Shown piece after piece: positions 49,101 to 59,700 of a DNA stretch of 64,000 bases. Position numbers and translations under genes: made by a program. The notes under the pieces are model-generated. The model had not been told where the DNA came from and made no database searches. It saw nothing but the letters and a program-made list of their open reading frames with translations. Each line of letters opens with the position of its first letter. Position 1 is the stretch's first letter. The DNA is from Watersipora subatra (Eukaryota; Bryozoa; Gymnolaemata; Cheilostomatida; Watersiporidae): positions 67,848,672 to 67,912,671 of the forward strand of contig NC_088708.1 in assembly GCF_963576615.1 (NCBI RefSeq). Direction: 5' to 3'.

Positions 49101-49934
49101 AATTACTTGAGTTGATTAAAAATGGCTCACTACTAATATCATAAACAATAAAACTAAAGGAAGTTCTCAATTGAGCCAGCACAAGGCTGCAACTTGCTCT
49201 GCTAGGCGTTATAGCTTTTCACAACTGTGATTTTCTCATTTTTCTATGTCAGTTTTATCAACTGGCTTCAAATCCATTAAATAGATATAGCAGTAAATAA
49301 TACTCAACAATATCAGACTTAATATTGATACAAGAAACTGTAAGTAATATTGTGGAAAAGTAGTGTAAAAAATCAAAAGTTGCAAGCAAATAAGAACACA
49401 AAGCAAGTAAAATTCCTACAAGCAAATAAAAACACGAAATAGATTCTCCTACGCTGTACAGCGTTCAGTAGGCGTTGATATTTTTTTATTTGTGTAAAAA
49501 TTTTACAAACTATACTTCAAAAACAAACATTTTTATCTACTGACTTGTATGAAAGGTTCGTTCGTCGATTAAATGAGAGCTTATTGATTGCCTGATAATA
49601 TTCTAATATTCGTAATCACTGAGGCTGGCCTCTCTTAATTGCTGATCCTGACCTAGCTTATCCACATATCGTAACGGCCAAAAGTCATAAATGTCTGTGT
49701 ATTTAAAATGTACATCGTGCTTCTACATAAATATTTTTTGCAATATTTTTTAATGTAAAATTGAGATAGCTGAATCAATATAACGCTAAATGATTCAACT
49801 AATATGCAAACTAAACGAGCGTGATCAGCCTTTTGCGGTAAAATAAAACTCCTACCTTGACCATATATTAAAATACATGATAGCAAAAAAGTAACTAGGT
49901 GAATTAATATCAGAAATGAAGAGCTTCTATTCAT
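28156..49934 (-). CDS. TCTN2: Tectonic-family protein, TCTN2-like (22 exons, about 1248 aa)
   Basis: Tectonics are secreted or membrane proteins of the ciliary transition-zone (MKS/B9) complex, which gates cilium entry and Hedgehog signalling (family knowledge). Exons, high to low: 49934-49856, 48087-47969, 47540-47419, 46968-46870, 46659-46555, 43194-43136, 42936-42884, 42561-42376, 41885-41753, 40799-40674, 40458-40057, 39120-38861, 38761-38572, 37903-37803, 37602-37364, 36377-36234, 34808-34177, 33002-32907, 31882-31765, 31574-31458, 30536-30306, 28291-28156. All 21 introns are GT-AG with matching phase. Family signatures: PCPCDLSKDVCDFDCFCDN (exon 14), TGLFGGEAP...ADWAPFLC (exon 15), YSGRPGYNFG across exons 17/18, SSDWQFRC (exon 22). 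The start MNRSSSF was preferred over the in-frame ATG at 49982 because it begins a signal peptide. Human TCTN2 is about 700 aa; the extra length is N-terminal. The C-terminal end is uncertain: 28156 is either the stop or intronic. Confidence 0.9.
29180..29935. repeat. 24-bp minisatellite, about 31 copies, in TCTN2 intron 21
   Basis: The unit is close to GTGAGAGTGAAGTATATATA plus ATAA. Three units carry a longer ATACAGTATTTAATAAGT variant, spaced through the array. The 248-codon minus-strand frame across it (Tyr/Ile/Thr/Leu repeats) is a by-product of a unit length divisible by three. Confidence 0.9.
30157..30271. repeat. 23-bp minisatellite, 5 copies, in TCTN2 intron 21
   Basis: The unit starts AACTGGCCCATTTGCTGCCA (then TAG) and is nearly identical in all five copies, spaced exactly 23 bp. 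It begins 35 bp beyond the TCTN2 exon 21 donor. Confidence 0.9.
32590..32697 (-). repeat. tRNA-derived SINE fragment
   Basis: On the minus strand it reads AGGGTGGCCTAGTGGTAGTG, then GGTGGTTCAAGTTCTGCC, a good A-box/B-box pair. The 3' part differs from the 3430/14515 family. It lies in TCTN2 intron 18. Confidence 0.6.
33081..33244. repeat. 17-bp minisatellite, about 9.5 copies, in TCTN2 intron 17
   Basis: The unit TAGTCTGCCATCACTAG is repeated almost perfectly; only the last copies vary. It starts about 80 bp upstream, in gene orientation, of the exon 18 acceptor. Confidence 0.9.
33267..33418 (-). repeat. tRNA-derived SINE
   Basis: On the minus strand: GCAGGGTGGTCGAGTGGTGC, B-box-like TAGTTCAATTCC and a tail CGGCTCTTATTATAGTAAAG. 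This is the same family as 3430 and 14515. Confidence 0.65.
33596..33952. repeat. 51-bp minisatellite, exactly 7 copies, in TCTN2 intron 17
   Basis: The unit starts CAATATTTCGAGAGTAAGGC and ends TTGTCAAGTGA; copies differ only at one C/T site. The 51-bp length keeps three frames open, giving long false ORFs on both strands. The near-identity of copies suggests recent expansion and probable length polymorphism. Confidence 0.92.
35875..36055. repeat. Palindromic 18-bp array in TCTN2 intron 16
   Basis: Repeats of ACATATACATGTATATGT, each self-complementary, are arranged so that the whole block is also an inverted repeat: GTACATGTACACTACATATA near 35930 faces its inverse near 36030. It would form a large cruciform or hairpin. 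Confidence 0.85.
38861..40799 (-). other. TCTN2: TCTN2 exons 10-12: Ser/Thr-rich mucin-like linker
   Basis: Exons 40799-40674, 40458-40057 and 39120-38861 (residues about 318-580) encode a low-complexity segment dominated by Thr and Ser with scattered Asn-X-Ser/Thr sequons. Thr runs are written with mixed ACT/ACA/ACC codons. All three exons are bounded by phase-1 introns except the last donor, which is phase 0, and the reading frame is kept throughout. Such segments are normally heavily O-glycosylated, extended stalks. It separates the N-terminal modules from the Cys-rich tectonic core. The antisense strand is also open (Val/Leu-rich) but that is a shadow of the Thr codons. Confidence 0.8.
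43555..43935 (+). repeat. Composite dispersed repeat, copy E
   Basis: The head CTACCCGGCATTGCCCGGGT is itself a near-palindrome and is the best-preserved head in the window. The copy ends ACATACTTTGAGAAATATAT. It lies in TCTN2 intron 5. Confidence 0.7.
45090..45153. repeat. 25-bp-arm hairpin in TCTN2 intron 5
   Basis: TATTGCTCTTAAAATACTCA... at 45090-45114 pairs with its inverse at 45128-45153, around a 13-nt loop, with one mismatch. No gene assignment. Confidence 0.75.
45950..46315 (+). repeat. Composite dispersed repeat, copy F with internal duplication
   Basis: It has the CCGTTGCCCGGTATTAAAAA head, then the CAGCTTATAA-CAATGAGAAG block twice in tandem (45973 and 46058), and the family tail ACATACTATGAGAAATATAT. 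It lies just after TCTN2 exon 5, within intron 5. Confidence 0.65.
47725..47905 (-). repeat. tRNA-derived SINE in TCTN2 intron 2
   Basis: On the minus strand: TTTAGTGGTTAGTGCGCTGG (A box) and GTCAGTGGTTCGAATCACAG (B box), then GAAGGGCATCCAGCCACAAT. This is the structure of widespread tRNA SINEs of aquatic animals and a different family from the 3430/14515/33267 set. Confidence 0.7.
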
Positions 49935-50720
49935 TCTTCTCAGATGAATTGTCAGCCATTCCTCGTTGCATAGAAATTCCAAGCGTAAAGCTGGTCGACA
50001 TTGGTTAAACTACTTTGTCCCTGACATAAGTTTAACCTTGACAGCTTTAAACGTTTTCACTCCGTTTCAATTTTGTAGTTGATGGAGAACTACGCATCGT
50101 CATAAAGAGTGTTTATATGGAGCGTGTATAGCGCACTATCACCCACTCGCAGGTGCCCGCATCGGACAGTAAACAAGAAGAATGCGCACTGACAGCTGTT
50201 AGCCGTTTGAAGCTAGAAACTGTGTAGAGTCAAGCCGGTTGATGATCTATTATAATCAGTAATTATTCAATTTATTATTAAGTAGATAATTTTGCAACTT
50301 TCTTTCAAAATATCATTATGATTAGGATGTACCGTTAGATGCTATCATATTGAACCTCTGTGGAGTCAACTGCGCTTGGAAGCTCTTGCTAGTACTGATT
50401 CGATGTAATGTTATTGATTAGTACATTTGTTGAAATTTTGATTTATTGCTAGATAAAAACATTAAAAAATCCATTTTAAGTAAACTGCATAGGGTAAGGT
50501 TTTCTGTGTGTGTTTTAAGCTGTAGGCCTATGTAGGTTAAGTTAATGGTATTGTGGAATTATTGACTGCCTGCTGTGATGAAATTTTGTAGTATAAAAAA
50601 CACTAATGGTTATTAAATATACTCATTTTATTAGGTGTTTGACCAATCAAAGGCACAACGAAAGATCTTTTGTCGAATTATGATGCACCTACGAACATAA
50701 AGTTAAAGCATACATGAAGC
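49935..50720. promoter_or_regulatory. Presumed bidirectional promoter of TCTN2 and RUNDC1
   Basis: This 786-bp interval separates the start codons of two divergent genes. 50080-50230 is its most GC-rich part. A possible non-coding first exon of RUNDC1 could end at the GGTAAG near 50490 and rejoin at the TTATTAG near 50634. No TATA box stands out. Promoter function is inferred from gene layout only. Confidence 0.5.
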
Positions 50721-53700
50721 ATGGCAACTGTAGCCTCCATTCAGTCAATCTCAGATGACTCTGAATGGCCAGACTCGGATACTCCTGCTGAGAGATGGGC
50801 ACCTCTTGGCGCTGTGGCTGAGTCACCTCCTACCTCAACAGATAAGCAAGGGTGAGTCCTTTCAATCCTTCATACTCAGTAATGTCTAATAATCTTTCAC
50901 CAAAGTATAATTATAAGAGATTTTAACAATAATCAGGAGCAAACAAATCTAAATGACAACTGTAGTGATTAAAACTCATCTCCATTGTAACAAAAACATC
51001 TTTTACATAAAGATATCATGTAACTGGTGGGTGTAGAGTTGGTGGAGGTTCTATTGAGAAATTTTGCAGTTTTTTTTCTACATATAAATAATTAAGCTTT
51101 GGTTGAATTGTAGCACATACTTGGGCCAGAAGGAACACGATGTCCACTCCTTACTTACAGAAAATGATAAGATGGCTAATTCTCTGTTGTCTTTAACATC
51201 TCATTTTGCCCAAGTCCAATTCCGACTCAAGCAGATTATTGAAGGTCCAGAAGAATCCAAATCGGTGAGAGTTATATTGAATCAAATGGTTTTTTGATGG
51301 ATTTGAATTTGACTCTAACGAAAAAGTGTTAATAAATATATGGCAAAGGATTGAGGCATGACCTGTTTTTGCTTTGAAGGAACGACTCAAAGAGTTAGAA
51401 GAGTTTGCTGAGAGAGGAATTCCTGACATTAGGTCATGTGTGGTACCTACAACACAAGCTTCGTCAGACGAAAAGGTAATGATAATTATTAATGTAATTT
51501 TGAGGCTATTTATTACTTTTATAGTTTTTGTCCTTTATTTTAAGGCTTTTCTGGTTTGGTTTGTAATCCACTTTTCATCATATAAATTTGTGTGAATGTA
51601 TCTTTGTTTGTGTCAGTTTCGCTTTTTCTATATATTTATATTATATTATTATTTATATTTTATTATATTATTTATATCTTATATTATATATATATATATC
51701 TTATGTATTTATATGCTCTCATTTTAGCCCATTTGTTCTCTTTTGTATCAGTCGATAGTCCTTCGTTTGTATACTATTTACTGCCAAAAAAATTCCAATT
51801 ATTTTGTAGTCGTTTTCAACTTTCGGCATGGTCTCCATTGTCTTTAGGTCATTTAAACCTACGTATCTAGACACTCCATTCTTGCCTTTTCATCCGATGC
51901 ATTTAACTGCATTCACCTTTTTCTAGATAGATTACAATAAAGTTGATTTTGGTATAATTGCTCAGGTTTATGTTAAACTGAGTGTTTTATTGGCTCAAGC
52001 AGGCTATCTCAAGACCTCTAGAAAGTTACTGGGCTGTAGTTGAATGTTGTTAACGAACCCAAAATGGTTTACATCTTTATTGATTACATTTAGAGAGAAG
52101 AAGAATATAAAAAGAGATTAAGTGATAAACAGCGAGAGATGATTGGTGAGCTGAAGAGCTCATTAGCAGACCTAGAGAGCTACGCTTATGAGGTAAGTGA
52201 TTATCAGTGGTCTCTAGTGGGTAGCCTGGCCACAGTTATTATGTTATGCCGACTTTCATGCTACTCACGCTTTCTGTAGAACGGGCTCGCTCAGGAACTG
52301 CCAACTAGTAAGAAGCTTGAAAAGCAGGACATTATCATAGAAGAGATTAGAAGGAAGTTGGAGATCTCGCACTTAGATAATCTTGCTTCTCTCAGGTGTG
52401 TTTGTCTCTCATTCCACCTTGCAGCCATGACAAGTTTATTGTGGTTCTGTCATGCGCTTGAGTTGTCCCCCATTGTATGATGTTATACGCTAGCATTATC
52501 TTTCATGCATCATCACTACCCTTCGTTTGTACGTGGGGCACCGCGCCTGAGTGACTGGAGCATGTAACGTTACGTCACGTCAGCAAGTTTGGTAGGAGAC
52601 TCGCTGACAGGATATGAGCTTTATTGATAGTAGAACCGGTCACTGGTCAAGACATGTAACCTGGAGGGCTTGTAGTAATAATGAGCAATAGATTTGATCT
52701 TCAAGTAACCCATCTGTTATTTAGCTATGTAAATGTTTTAGATGATGAGCCATACCCTTAATTCTTTATGTAACACAGTAAGTGTTACGCCATATGATTA
52801 TTGATCCTGTTCTGATTGCAGTGCTGCAGAGCTTAGAGAGTGCGTGGATGAGGCTATATCTCAGGTGTGTATGGACCAATAGACATAGTTTTAATTATTG
52901 CCTGCCTTTTGACTGACTTCAATGCCTTCAGCTAATGGGTTGCACCACAAAATATTACCGTAGTTACTTCACAGTGGTCAGGTTGAAACTTTTTTTTCTT
53001 TCGAGGAGCTACCCAGAGATATTTTCTGTAATGTAGGGATGTCATATGGAAGGTGATGTTGCTGTTTTCACTTAATTCTTTTCTTTATTGTTTCCTTACT
53101 CTTTTCTCACATTGCTATTAGAGATCTACAATTGTCCTGTGACCAGAAGATGGATAGAAAGCAACTAGTAACAGACATTGGTTATATATAATCAATAGCA
53201 CTTCTTACTAAATATGCTTACAGATTGTAAATCCTGCCAAAGTAAGAGAAAAACAAGTGGAACAGCTACAGACACAAGTTGTAGATCTTGAACGATTTGT
53301 TGACTTTCTCCAAGGTAACATATAATTGTGTCACTCGCCGTTTATTATTCATCCTTTGAAGACGTGCCTTAGGTTGGGAATGTACGGAGTGGATGGTCAT
53401 GTCTTCTTCACGCATCACTTTTATGGCTAGCTTATCAGTTTATAAAACATAGCTAAGGGCATCGAGTATGCTGTAGTACTTACATATTTAGTAGCAGAAA
53501 GGGCTGTTTCTTTTTTACTCGCTTATGTACAGCGTAATACTATGTACTCTCTTGGCTTTATTCACTTATCATAACTGCCGTGGTCCCAGACGTCAGCATA
53601 GCCTGAGCCCCACAAACCCTTTCATCCAACAGAGTCGATCGCATATTTCTTTGAAATGCTTTAACCAGTTGCATTCCATCTGTTGTTACCTCTCTGTACT

Positions 53701-56700
53701 CTTTTGTTCATGTGCTTTTCAAGCAATGATGACATGAGGACAGGACATAGGGTTACATTTAATTCTTAGCATGAGCCACTCAACAAGGTTGGTGCATTGA
53801 CAATGAGAAGACGAATCACAGTAACCACCCTTACTCACCCGTAGAACAAGGGTGGGCTCAAACATAGAGGATAAAACATCCAATTTTTGTGAAAATCATG
53901 TGAATATATTGCTTGTAAAAGTTGAAACTTTAAACTTTAGCTCATCGCCATCATTTGTTGCACAAGTTCAACTGCTTCCATAGGACAGTTTCTTTTTCAT
54001 CTAGTAGTATCTAGTTATAGACTATCTGTATTGTAGTTCACTAGCAGAATTAGGCACTAATCAAATTTATAGAGCTGTTCGTGTTGGTCCAGGCTTTACC
54101 TATATATTTCATTTTTGAAAAATTAGTTTATTTTAAAGAACAGTGTTGCCTTTGTTGACATTTAAAGTGATACAGTAAAATGCATTGTGGTGTCATGATA
54201 TAACAAATGGCTTTGGAGCTATTGCTTTGTCTGATTGCTGCTTTGATTCAACTGACTTGTAAATAAAGGACTAATACCTATATGTCAGTTTAGCGTTTAT
54301 TTAGATAATTGTTGTTCTCATCTTGACTAGTATGTGATACTGTTATACTGTGAACACTAGAGAAATTGCATGTTGGGCCACCTTGTTACAAAGTTAAAGA
54401 AGAGAGGTACTGGTATTGTTACATTATGGCTACATGTTGACTTGTGAAACATACCCATCACCCACTTCATTCCACTCTAGCTTAGTGACAGAGCCTGATT
54501 AATCACTCTAGGTGAACTCTTGTAGCCGAGGTAACTCAAGCGCAGAAAGAGGCTCAGAGCAGAGCTCCGACAAAAGTCAAGTCTCCCAAGAACTCTCCCC
54601 TCCTTCGTCCTCATATGCACGCTGACGCGGTGAGGACCCAGGGAACCGGCAGCAGTGTCAAGGTTGGTCTCTATTTCATTGCTCTACTAGGTGACATTTA
54701 AGAGGGTCCAACATTGCACACTGTCACTCAAATTTTCATTGGATTTCAACTTTTCATAAACTTGGCATTTGCGGTTTCTCGCTGGTTGCTGTGGCTCAAA
54801 TGTCTACCGCAGGGTTAAGGCAGGTGCGGTTCTTGAGGGCCATCAATCATAACCAACAGACAGCTAGAGATACATGTACATACATGCTGCAGCTTTTCTT
54901 CAACACACTTGGCATGTTTATGCCATAAGATATGCTTATCTCAGATATATATATGAAAGATGTCATAGTCATGATGCTATAAGGATATAAGAGCATGAGA
55001 CCTTTCATCGGGAACCTTCACTGTAAACAAAGTAACAAGTTTGCCATATTGTGCTGTGTGATAATGTTCTCTGAAATTATATGGTTAGCTCATAAAACGT
55101 GAACATTTTACCTACCAGCACTGACCTGGCTTATCACATATCTAAGAATTTGCTTCAACATAGATTTTTGGTGAAAAGTTTTTTGTGTCATAGTTACTAG
55201 CAAACCTAAACATTACTTTATATGTTGCACTTACTGTTGCAAGGATGTCAAATCCCTAGGACTGAATTTTCATATGTCATGGTCAACATGACCTCACCTT
55301 ATTGTATATTGGTTATCTTTTTTACATTTAATTTTACAAAGAAGACCCTTTAACCAATAATGATGATGCAGGACTTCCTTTCCATATCATCCATTCACAA
55401 ACCATGTATAAGATGAAAAAAATAAACATGAGTTCTTACTTATCTATAAATAAACTTGCTTCATCTGGAGCATTTTATAAGTTAGCGACGCGTGGCAGTC
55501 ATTGGTTTGTGAAGTAGTCGATCGACAGATGCTTGCCATCCATCAATGGCACAGATTAGTGTCTATGAATGATATTTGTGTGGACAGTGTAACATCTATT
55601 ATTGTATCTCTGTGCCGTGCTGTGAACAGGAACATTACATTGTCAATCATATTGCTGTAGCCAAACTGTTCATGACTTCAGGCCTAATACCAACATGTAT
55701 TGACAATAAGTGTGTTATATATATGTATACTACTGAATGCCCAGCGTTGCACGGGCAGTAAAAAGGTTTAGCACAAAAATTATTTTTAATCAACGGATAA
55801 AAAATTTACAATTCCAACTTTTACATGAAAGTGTTTTGTCTATTTCTGTGTACTGTGTTTATTTCTGTGTACTGTGTTTGTTTCCTTATAATTCATACTG
55901 TACTGGCTGGAGTGCCTATTACAGATCTATACTGATTGCAATAGCCTTGTTGGCCATTTGAGTTGAAGCATTTTTTTTACGCATGGCACGCATTGGCATG
56001 CATTTTTTCGTCTGGTAACTTTACGGTAACGCTAGCTGAAGTGTTAAGCGTGAAGCCATGAAGGATTGGCATCTGTAATTAGTATGTGCCCAATTTATTC
56101 CATAGTATAGCCAGTTGGTCAGTGTAGTATATTGTATGAATGCCTGTCTGCAAGATTGGAGGTTATGAGTTCAAATCCAGTGTGTAGCAGATTTTTATTC
56201 CTAAATCTATCGCTATGCCTGGACATGTGAACAGACAGACAAACAGAAAACAGGCAAACATTGAGATTTTTATACGTAGATATGTTGATTAGAGTGAGGA
56301 ACAAGAGCAGGTAGTAAGTGTGCTATCTTGTATATTAGAGTGAGGAATAAGAGTAGGTAGTAAGTGTACTATCTTGTATATTAGAGTGAGGAATAAGAGC
56401 AGGTAGTAAGTGTGCTATCTTGTATATTAGAGTGAGGAACAAGAGTAGGTAGTAAGTGTGCTATCTTGTATATTAGATTGTGGAATCAGAGTAGGTAGTA
56501 AGTGTGCTATCTTGTATATTAGAGTGTGGAATCAGAGTAGGTAGTAAGTGTGCTATCTTGTATATTAGAGTGTGGAATCAGAGTAGGTAGTAAGTGTACT
56601 ATCTTGTATATTAGAGTGAGGGACAAGAGTAGGTAGTAAGTGTGCTATCTTGTATATTAGAGTGAGGGACAAGAGTAGGTAGTAAGTGTGCTATCTTGTA

Positions 56701-59700
56701 TATTAGAGTGAGGAATAAGAGCAGGTAGTAAGTGTGCTATCTTGTATATTAGAGTGAGGAACAAGAGTAGGTAGTAAGTGTGCTATCTTGTATATTAGAG
56801 TGAGGAAACAGAGCAGGTAGTAAGTGTGCTATCTTGTATATTAGAGTGTGGAATCAGAGTAGGTAGTAAGTGTGCTATCTTGTATATTAGAGTGTGGAAT
56901 CAGAGTAGGTAGTAAGTGTGCTATCTTGTATATTAGAGTGTGGAATCAGAGTAGGTAGTAAGTGTACTATCTTGTATATTAGAGTGAGGGACAAGAGTAG
57001 GTAGTAAGTGTGCTATCTTGTATATTAGAGTGAGGGACAAGAGTAGGTAGTAAGTGTGCTATCTTGTATATTAGAGTGTGGAATCAGAGTAGGTAGTAAG
57101 TGTACTATCTTGTATATTAGAGTGAGGGACAAGAGCAGGTAGTAAGTGTGCTATCTTGTATATTAGAGTGTGGAATCAGAGTAGGTAGTAAGTGTGCTAT
57201 CTTGTATGTTAGAGTGAGAGACAAGAGAAGGTAGTAAGTGTACTATCTTGTATGTTAGAGTGAGGGACAAGAGCAGGTAGTAAGTGTGCTATCTTGTATA
57301 TTAGAGTGAGGGACAAGAGTAGATAGTAAGTGTACTATCTTGTATATTAGAGTGAGGAACCAAAGTAGGTAGTAAGTGTGCTATTTTGTATATTAGAGTG
57401 AGGAACAAGAGCAGGTAGTAAGTGTGCTATCTTGTATATTAGAGTTAGGAACAAGAGTAGGTAGTAAGTGTGCTATCTTGTATATTAGAGTGAGGAAACA
57501 GAGCAGGTAGTAAGTGTGCTATCTTGTATATTAGAGTGTGGAATCAGAGTAGGTAGTAAGTGTGCTATCTTGTATATTAGAGTGTGGAATCAGAGTAGGT
57601 AGTAAGTGTGCTATCTTGTATATTAGAGTGTGGAATCAGAGTAGGTAGTAAGTGTACTATCTTGTATGTTAGAGTGAGGGACAAGAGCAGGTAGTAAGTG
57701 TGCTATCTTGTATATTAGAGTGAGGGACAAGAGTAGGTAGTAAGTGTGCTATCTTGTATATTAGAGTGAGGGACAAGAGTAGGTAGTAAGTGTGCTATCT
57801 TGTATATTAGAGTGAGGGATAAGAGTAGGTAGTAAGTGTGCTATCTTGTATATTAGAGTGAGGAATCAGAGCAGGTAGTAAGTGTGCTATTTTGTATATT
57901 AGAGTGAGGAACAAGAGTAGGTAGTAAGTGTGCTATCTTGTATATTAGAGTGTGGAATCAGAGTAGGTAGTAAGTGTGCTATCTTGTATATTAGAGTGAG
58001 GAATCAGAGCAGGTAGTAAGTGTGCTATCTTGTATATTAGAGTGAGGGACAAGAGTAGGTAGTAAGTGTGCTATCTTGTATATTAGAGTGAAGAATCAGA
58101 GCAGGTAGTAAGTGTGCTATCTTGTATATTAGAGTGAAGGACAAGAGCAGGTAGTAAGTGTGCTATCTTGTATATTAGAGTGAGGGACAAGAGCAGGTAG
58201 TAAGTGTGCTATCTTGTATATTAGAGTGAGGGACAAGAGCAGGTAGTAAGTGTGCTATCTTGTATATTAGAGTGTGGAATCAGAGTAGGTAGTAAGTGTG
58301 CTATCTTGTATATTAGAGTGAGGAACAAGAGTAGGTAGTAAGTGTGCTATCTTGTATATTAGTGTGAGGGACAAGAGTAGGTAGTAAGTCTGCTATCTTG
58401 TATATTAGAGTGAAGAATCAGAAGCAGAAGACTTGGTATCGAAAGTGAAGAGAATAGCAAAGGTTTTACACATTTACATAATCAGTGAGTTGAGCTGTGG
58501 CAGGAGGCAGCGGGACGTACAGAGAAATGATATGAAGCACAAACCGCAACCTCATTACGGGTGCGTTAGAAGTATTCATGCAACTGGACTGTTTTATCGT
58601 ATTTCTCTATATCTATGGAGCGTTCTTATCTTCTTTATATGTCACTTTGAGTGCATTTATTGCATGAATTTTTATATGAATGTGGGATGTTTAGCCACCT
58701 TCAAAATTGTTCGACAATATTGAGATCTCTAAGCGCTGTCACTGTTTCTACTGATATGCTATAGAATGCTAGAATTCTGTGACATTTCTACTCGCTACTA
58801 ATTACTCAAAACTACTATTGCATAGGCCTAGCCATATTTTGTCGGCATTTTTATTATCAAAGTTACTTGGAACATTGGTGAGACAGTCCTCTCAATCCTT
58901 TTAGCTACTGTTACACCGGGTCTTGTTCACTTGTGTTTGAATCTCTGGTTCATATGACTGCATGGCGTCTGATATGAACAGGGGTGCGTTATACAAAGAT
59001 ACAAGCTTGAGATAGAACATCTTTGCACATGTTTGTAAAATAACGATTGGTTATACATATTCGGAAATTCATATTTTATGTTATGCCTCTTATTATAATT
59101 TCAAATCCATGCATTTAAGTTTCCACTGATTTATTAGGATTCTAAAATTTGAAAAATTATGGCTCGGCAAGGCAACCACTTCTATCAACTATTGTTTTAG
59201 TTTATTCAATGCAAAATGATTTCTTTTTAAATATACCAAGTATAATTACTTTTTAAATTAATTCATGTTGTATCTAAATCTGGTTTTTGAATGAAAATTT
59301 GCCCATTTACCATCAAATAATTAACAACGTCTTCTATTTTTAAGACGGTCAGCAGCATGTATTTTGGTTCGCTGCTGCTTGTGAACTGTGGAGCGATAGG
59401 CAGAACATTATTTCAAATATAATGGGTAAATTTTAGCTTATATGGCAGTTTGTGACTCACAATCGCTGTCTTTATATTGCACTTACTTATCTTGTATCAT
59501 TTCATAGTGCTTACGTAATTAAGATTCCTAGGACAACAGGGCTACTGTGACAGCGACACTGTAGTTAACTGTATTAACAGTTAAACATGTGTTGATGGTA
59601 TAACTAGTTCTATGTATGATATCTATGATAGTTGAACATGCGCAGCTTTATCTTTAAATTGTTTTTGTAAATTTTTTCCTAATTTTTCAGGTTATAGCGA

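Larger units (their letters stand above)
41753..49934 (-). other. TCTN2: TCTN2 exons 1-9: signal peptide and duplicated extracellular modules
   Basis: Exon 1 encodes 26 residues, mostly hydrophobic, ending ILIYGQ: a signal peptide. Exons 2-9 (residues about 27-318) contain two similar stretches. The first, exons 3-4, reads EINCSLRIP...ATFSPTW...VNQVICEA. The second, exons 6-8, reads VTISCAVTS...LTFSPTT...VSPIVICSA. Each pairs an early Cys with a VIC near the end, as expected of a disulfide-pinned beta-sandwich, so this looks like an internal duplication of about 90 residues. A third, weaker start (VTLSVDQ...VEFQCHV) is in exon 9. The exon junctions of the two modules do not all coincide. The fold assignment is inference; the sequence repetition is seen directly. 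Confidence 0.7.

Noticed and set aside
49965-49978. RFX X-box in the TCTN2 promoter (GTTGC half-site)
   Set aside because: Only one half-site matches; the second half lacks the required RRNRAC pattern.
54512-54525. Upstream acceptor for RUNDC1 exon 8 (TCTAG|GTGAAC)
   Set aside because: In the incoming phase it reads into TAG after four codons; the CTTGTAG acceptor 14 nt downstream stays open.
56291-58406. CRISPR array
   Set aside because: The 46-bp units are head-to-tail without unique spacers, in a eukaryotic intron.
58485-58723. Continuation of RUNDC1 exon 9 as an open frame
   Set aside because: The GTGAGT donor at 58485 gives phase 1, which matches exon 10 exactly. Reading on produces sequence that cannot be joined in phase at its own GT.
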